In this document: piece by piece, positions 30,817 through 34,536 of the stretch
How positions within the stretch are numbered: position 1 is the first letter of the stretch
How the letters are laid out: every line of letters begins with the position of its first letter
Assembly (NCBI GenBank): GCA_030145245.1
Contig: JAQYWC010000058.1
Location: 1-34,536 of the forward strand
Direction: 5' to 3'
Length of the DNA: 34,536 nt
Source: Desulfobacterium sp.
GTDB lineage: Bacteria; Desulfobacterota; Desulfobacteria; Desulfobacterales; Desulfobacteraceae
Program-made: the position numbers and the translations under genes
The notes under the pieces: generated by a model
Databases searched by the model: none
Told to the model about the DNA's origin: nothing
What the model saw: only the letters and a program-made list of their open reading frames with translations

Positions 30817-31581
30817 ATGAAGGCTTCAAAAATTATCAAACTTGCCCTTGGTGCATTGTTGGCAGCTACATTGACGGTGGGTTGCGGTCCGAAAAAAGAG
30901 ATGACAGCCCTTGAGAAGATCAAGGAAGCCGGCGTCATCACCGTGGGTACCTGCCCGGACTACCCCCCCTTTGAGAGCATCGATGACAAGGGCAACATCA
31001 TCGGTTTTGACATTGATCTTGCCCGTGCCGTTGCGGCCGAGCTGGGTGTTGAGGTCAAGTTTGTCAACATGGGATTTGATTCCATCATCACCGCTGTAAA
31101 GAGCGGCCAGGTCAATGTGGGTATCTCAAGCTTTTCCATCAATGAGGAGCGCAAGGCCAGCATCGACTTTTCCGTCCCCTACCTTATCAGCTCCCAGGTT
31201 GTGCTGGTACAGAAAGATTCCCCCCTCAAGGCCATTGAAGACCTTACCGGCAAACAGGTTGCAGTGGCCATCGGAACCACCGGTGCCGAGGCAGCCAAAA
31301 GCATCGAAGGGGCCAAGCTCAAAGTCGTTGATGACAGTAACCTGAGTGTGATGATGCTGGGCAACGGCTCTGCCGACGCCGTGGTTATCGATGTGGCCAT
31401 TGCCAAGGAGTACCAGAAAAAACGCGGCTTCGTCATCATGGAAAAACCCCTCCAGATGGAAGAGACCGCCTGCGTAATCATGAAGGGCAACGATACCCTC
31501 AGGCAGGAGATCGACAAGGCCATCGAAAAAGTAAAAGCCGACGGCTCATTTGATACCATCAAGGCCAAATGGGAAATATAA
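30817..31581 (+). CDS. Amino-acid ABC transporter substrate-binding lipoprotein (family 3)
   Basis: Captures an amino acid in the periplasm and delivers it to the permease. The 254-residue precursor has a lipoprotein signal peptide with lipobox LTVGC (Cys 23). The family 3 core follows: VGTCPDYPPFESID near 47-60, GFDIDLARAVAAELGVE near 68-84, and SINEERKASIDFSVPYL near 108-124. A ligand cannot be named with certainty; this subfamily takes polar or basic amino acids. It has a strong promoter and SD, and a terminator-like hairpin follows, so more of it than of the permease would be made. Confidence 0.92.
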   Translation: MKASKIIKLALGALLAATLTVGCGPKKEMTALEKIKEAGVITVGTCPDYPPFESIDDKGNIIGFDIDLARAVAAELGVEVKFVNMGFDSIITAVKSGQVNVGISSFSINEERKASIDFSVPYLISSQVVLVQKDSPLKAIEDLTGKQVAVAIGTTGAEAAKSIEGAKLKVVDDSNLSVMMLGNGSADAVVIDVAIAKEYQKKRGFVIMEKPLQMEETACVIMKGNDTLRQEIDKAIEKVKADGSFDTIKAKWEI

Positions 31582-31614
31582 CCCGTAAAAGGGCCTGATA
31601 CGTTCAATCAAACC

Positions 31615-31655
31615 CGATGACCGGTTGGCTTTCCTTCCGGTCATCGTTATTTTTT
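31615..31655 (+). terminator. Intercistronic terminator-like hairpin
   Basis: CGATGACCGG pairs perfectly with CCGGTCATCG (10 bp, 12-base loop, 31615-31646), followed by TTATTTTTT. It lies between the binding protein and permease genes, where such partial terminators often adjust the ratio of the two proteins. Confidence 0.85.
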
Positions 31656-31668
31656 AGGAGAAGAAACA

Positions 31669-32337
31669 GTGGATTTAACACTGCTATGGCAGCAAAAATT
31701 CTTTATGCTGGCAGGCGCGTCTGTCACCTTGCAGCTCACGGCCGGAGCCATCATCATCGGTCTCATCCTGGGTGTCATCACCGGGGTCGCCAGTGTCTCA
31801 CCCGCCAGAACCCCCAGGGTGATCAGCGGCATCTATGTGCAGATTTTCAGGGGTACCCCCATGCTCCTGCAGATCTTTTTCATCTATTTCGGCATCCCCC
31901 AGCTCTACAGGCTCATCACGGGTAACTCCATCATGCCCGATCCCTTGCTTGTGGGTATCATCGCCCTTGGCCTCAACTCGGGCGCCTATGTCGCCGAGAT
32001 CGTCCGGGGCGGCATCCAGGCCGTGGGCGACGGCCAGATGGAGGCCGGACGGTCCATCGGACTCTCCAGAAAAATGGCCATGCGCTACATCATCATTCCC
32101 CAGGCAATGAAAAAGATCATCCCTCCCCTGGGCAACGAAGTGATCGTCCTTTTAAAAGATTCCTCCCTGATATCAGTCATCGGCACCAACGAGCTCATGT
32201 ACTCGGCCAAGGTGATGGGGGCGAAATACTACGACTATGTGCAGTTCCTGATGGGCGCGGGCCTGATCTACCTGACCCTTACCTTTGTGATATCAAGGGT
32301 GCTTGCCCGGGTGGAAAAAAAGCTCCAGTACTCCTAA
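31669..32337 (+). CDS. Amino-acid ABC transporter permease (HisM/GlnP type)
   Basis: Inner-membrane channel of a polar amino acid importer. The 222-residue protein has about five helices, the family start with MLAGASVTLQLT, and the EAA loop motif EAGRSIGLSRKMAMRYIIIPQAM near 125-147, which contacts the ATPase. The start is GTG at 31669 with AGGAG 8 bases upstream. No ATP-binding subunit gene follows: 4 bases later the convergent channel gene ends. The ATPase must come from another locus. Confidence 0.92.
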   Translation: MDLTLLWQQKFFMLAGASVTLQLTAGAIIIGLILGVITGVASVSPARTPRVISGIYVQIFRGTPMLLQIFFIYFGIPQLYRLITGNSIMPDPLLVGIIALGLNSGAYVAEIVRGGIQAVGDGQMEAGRSIGLSRKMAMRYIIIPQAMKKIIPPLGNEVIVLLKDSSLISVIGTNELMYSAKVMGAKYYDYVQFLMGAGLIYLTLTFVISRVLARVEKKLQYS

Positions 32338-32341
32338 CCCC

Positions 32342-34108
32342 TTACTTTTTCCTCATGGTCTTGATGTAGTGGTTGTAGTGGGATATGACGTCCCGCCTGT
32401 AAAGGATTCCAAGGAGGACACCGTGATCATCCTCCCTGACCACCGGCAGGGCGTCAATGTTCTTGATGGTAAGCTTTTGAAGCACCGTGTTCAGATCCTC
32501 TGAAACCGTGGTAACAATGATGTCCGAGACCATGATATCCCGCATCACCACCAGGTCTTCAATGTGCCGGGCAAAAATGATCTCCCGGATGTCGGTGCTG
32601 GAAAAGATGCCGCAGAACCGGTTTTGCCGGTTCATCACCGGAAAGTAATGCTGCTTTGTCTTTGAAAAGAGCTGTTTGAATTTGGAAAACGGCATATCCT
32701 CGTGCACATGGATTGCGGATTTGACAAGCCCCATGAGATCCCCCACCTTTATGGTCTGGAGAATATCCATCATAAACTCTCCGGCATGGGCCGGGGATTC
32801 CACCCGGCTCCTCACCTGGTTGTGAAAAATGGTCCACCGCTGTGAAATAAGATAACAGAGGGAACAGACCAGTAGACTTGGCAGCAGGAGATGGTAGGAA
32901 TTGGTCATCTCGCTCACAAAGATGATGGTGGAGATGGGGGTGTTGGAAACCGCCGTAAAAAAGCCCGCCATGCCCACGATCACAAAGGCACCGGGGTGGG
33001 TCACAACGGAGGGCATCACCAGGTGGAACAGCTGTCCCACCACCCCGCCCATGGCACCGCCGATAACAATGGACGGACCGAACACCCCGCCGCTGCCCCC
33101 GGAACCGATGGAAAAACTGGTGGTGAGAATCTTACCCATGGCCAGGGCAAACAGCACCTGAATGGAGAGTTCGTTAAAAATGGCTTTCTGGGCAAACCCA
33201 TAGCCAAAGGCCAGGGTGTAGGGCAGGAAAAACCCGATGATCCCGGTGATGAGGCCGCCAATGGCAGGTTTTATATGATTGGGGACCTTCAGCCGGTGGA
33301 ACAGCCCTGCAATCCCGTAAAACGCCTTGACATAGAAGATGCCCGTTGCGACAAGCACAAAGGCAAGAACAGTGTACGGTCCGAGTTCCAGGGGATTCCG
33401 GAACACAAAGTCAGGTGAGTCAAACAAAGATCCCCAGCCAAACACAAGGCAGAACACACAGTAGGCAACCACGGAAGAGATCCCGGCCGGAATAATTACA
33501 TCCGACTCAAACTCGGGATCCCGGTAAAGCACCTCTGCGGCAAAGAGCGCTCCCGCAAGGGGAGCCCGGAAGATACTGCCCACCCCCGCTCCAACCCCTG
33601 CGGCCATCATGATCCGCCGCTCCCTGTCCGACAGCTTCATCTTCGTGGCCAGAAAGGAACCGAATCCCGCGCCGATCTGGGCAATGGGTCCCTCCCTTCC
33701 ACCGGATCCGCCGGTGGTAAGGGTAATGGCCGAGGCCAGGGTCTTGATAAAGGGCACCCTGGAACGGATGAAGCCGCCCTTGGCGTGGTAGGCCTCTATG
33801 GCGGCGTCTGTTCCGTGGCCCTCGGCTTCCGGAGCAAATGTGTAAACCAGCCATCCGCTGACGATCCCCCCTGCCGCAGGAAGCAGCAACAGAATCCATG
33901 GGTTGAACACTGTGTTGGTGGGCGGCAGGAGATGGTGTTCCCCTGCCGGGGCATCGGGCCTGTAACCGGCCATGAGGTCCAGGAAATAATGGACCCCCAG
34001 CCCGCAAAGGTAATGGAACACGACGGAGCCAAGGCCCGCAATCAACCCGATGAGGATGAAATTGAACAGCCAGCGGCCGGCTACGGCAATGTCCGGGGAT
34101 CTAAGCAC
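32342..34108 (-). CDS. ClC-family chloride channel / transporter with C-terminal CBS pair
   Basis: A 588-residue membrane protein: a ClC core (about 15-430) with GHGTDAAIEAYH near 97, GGSGGREGPIAQIG near 133-146 and GSGGSGGVFGPSIVIGG near 340-356, then two CBS domains (about 455-585). The gating glutamate of GREGP is present. The first selectivity motif, GSGIP in E. coli ClcA, reads GHGTD here, so ion preference may differ. CBS pairs in this family can bind nucleotides. The start is GTG at 34108 with GGGAG about 11 bases upstream. It converges on the ABC permease with only 4 bases between stops and has no terminator of its own. Confidence 0.9.
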   Translation of the reverse strand: MLRSPDIAVAGRWLFNFILIGLIAGLGSVVFHYLCGLGVHYFLDLMAGYRPDAPAGEHHLLPPTNTVFNPWILLLLPAAGGIVSGWLVYTFAPEAEGHGTDAAIEAYHAKGGFIRSRVPFIKTLASAITLTTGGSGGREGPIAQIGAGFGSFLATKMKLSDRERRIMMAAGVGAGVGSIFRAPLAGALFAAEVLYRDPEFESDVIIPAGISSVVAYCVFCLVFGWGSLFDSPDFVFRNPLELGPYTVLAFVLVATGIFYVKAFYGIAGLFHRLKVPNHIKPAIGGLITGIIGFFLPYTLAFGYGFAQKAIFNELSIQVLFALAMGKILTTSFSIGSGGSGGVFGPSIVIGGAMGGVVGQLFHLVMPSVVTHPGAFVIVGMAGFFTAVSNTPISTIIFVSEMTNSYHLLLPSLLVCSLCYLISQRWTIFHNQVRSRVESPAHAGEFMMDILQTIKVGDLMGLVKSAIHVHEDMPFSKFKQLFSKTKQHYFPVMNRQNRFCGIFSSTDIREIIFARHIEDLVVMRDIMVSDIIVTTVSEDLNTVLQKLTIKNIDALPVVREDDHGVLLGILYRRDVISHYNHYIKTMRKK

Positions 34109-34115
34109 GTCCGGT

Positions 34116-34536
34116 TCAGCTCCCTGTTGCCCTGAGATCGTTTATTCCCTTGAGAATGGTGTCGAACATCAACCGTACATCCTCTTTTTCAAGACAGGAG
34201 AATGCCACCCGGATATTCTTGTCACCAATGGCGATGAGGCCGGTTCCGTAGGTATCAAGGAGATGAACCCTCAGGGTTTCGGCATCCACGTCCTTGAGTC
34301 GGATGCACATGAAGTAGCCGGAGTTGAAGGGATAAACATCCCAGGCCTCACAATAGCCGGGATCCTTGAGCACTTCCTTGATCTCAAGGGCCCTGTCCCT
34401 GAGCAGGTCGAATTTCTCCTGCTTGAATTCAGCGTAATTTTCATGCTCCATGGACTTCAGCACAACGGACTGGCTAAGGTGGGATACATTGGAAACATTT
34501 CCCCTGATGCAGCCGGCCGTTTTTTTCTCCAGGGCG
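34116..34536 (-). CDS. PLP-dependent aminotransferase, class I/II, C-terminal part only
   Basis: The frame is open to the right edge and ends at 34116; 139 codons are visible. Seen: ALEKKTAGCIRGNVSN at the edge, SGYFMCIRLKDVDAE in the small domain and KNIRVAFSCLEKED near the end, where the Arg of the type IRVAFS binds the substrate carboxylate. The PLP lysine lies outside the window, so the exact enzyme cannot be named. An internal ATG does not mark the true start. It is followed 7 bases later by the channel gene in the same direction. Confidence 0.8.
   Translation of the reverse strand, partial: ALEKKTAGCIRGNVSNVSHLSQSVVLKSMEHENYAEFKQEKFDLLRDRALEIKEVLKDPGYCEAWDVYPFNSGYFMCIRLKDVDAETLRVHLLDTYGTGLIAIGDKNIRVAFSCLEKEDVRLMFDTILKGINDLRATGS

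Noticed and set aside
1-34536. CRISPR arrays, tRNA genes, transposase genes or prophage genes
   Set aside because: No regularly spaced direct repeats, no tRNA-like cloverleaf segments and no transposase, integrase or phage structural motifs were seen on either strand. The palindromic repeats are too few and not spaced like a CRISPR.

Overview
The window looks like a chromosomal piece of a Gram-negative, anaerobe-type Desulfobacterota genome, most likely Desulfobacteraceae. Three things point there: the first bases of a 16S rRNA gene, a lipid A and outer-membrane assembly cluster, and an aromatic amino acid operon that starts with the archaeal-type DHQ route known from some sulfate reducers. 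A selenocysteine-encoding gene fits the same group. Species assignment is inference; I could not run a search.

Layout. Positions 1-49 are the 5' end of a 16S rRNA gene on the minus strand, with its promoter and leader up to about 220. Upstream of it, also on the minus strand (272-7734), lies a compact aromatic operon: ADH synthase, DHQ synthase II, pheA, aroE, aroA, aroK, aroC and tyrA, mostly joined by ATGA overlaps or very short gaps. Its leader (7735-8011) holds a 25-codon peptide with a run of Phe and Tyr codons, an antiterminator and terminator pair, and a second terminator-like hairpin. This is a classical attenuator, here placed before an unusual pathway entry. From 8012 to 20073 (minus strand) come a CNNM/CorC-type protein, lpxB, lpxI, lpxA, lpxD, ompH/skp, bamA, lolD, lolC/E and lysS, an envelope biogenesis cluster. 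A PilS-like kinase and pilC follow (20155-22724), flanked by two copies of a diverged repeat.

From 23070 the plus strand carries a small acyltransferase, a DHH-CBS-nucleotidyltransferase fusion of the CCA family and trpS. On the minus strand are an RsuA/RluB-type pseudouridine synthase and argJ. Then comes a repeat-rich intergenic region (29518-29797) and, directly after it, the most notable item. This is a 61-residue dual-CxxC selenoprotein gene (29798-29983) interrupted by an in-frame UGA, with a clear bacterial SECIS hairpin 22 nt downstream of it. It overlaps the truA start by ATGA and is invisible to ordinary ORF calling. The window ends with an amino-acid ABC binding protein and permease (no ATPase gene alongside), a ClC-type channel/transporter with CBS domains, and the 3' part of an aminotransferase gene.

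How the parts work together: the aromatic operon encodes all common-pathway steps except 3-dehydroquinate dehydratase, plus both terminal branches to Phe and Tyr, and its attenuator would read charged tRNA-Phe and tRNA-Tyr. The lpx, bam and lol genes cover lipid A synthesis, beta-barrel insertion and lipoprotein release, a common co-transcribed set. Two families of palindromic intergenic repeats occur here: one with GGGGTCAGGCTTAGC arms and one with GGGGACAGATTT arms.
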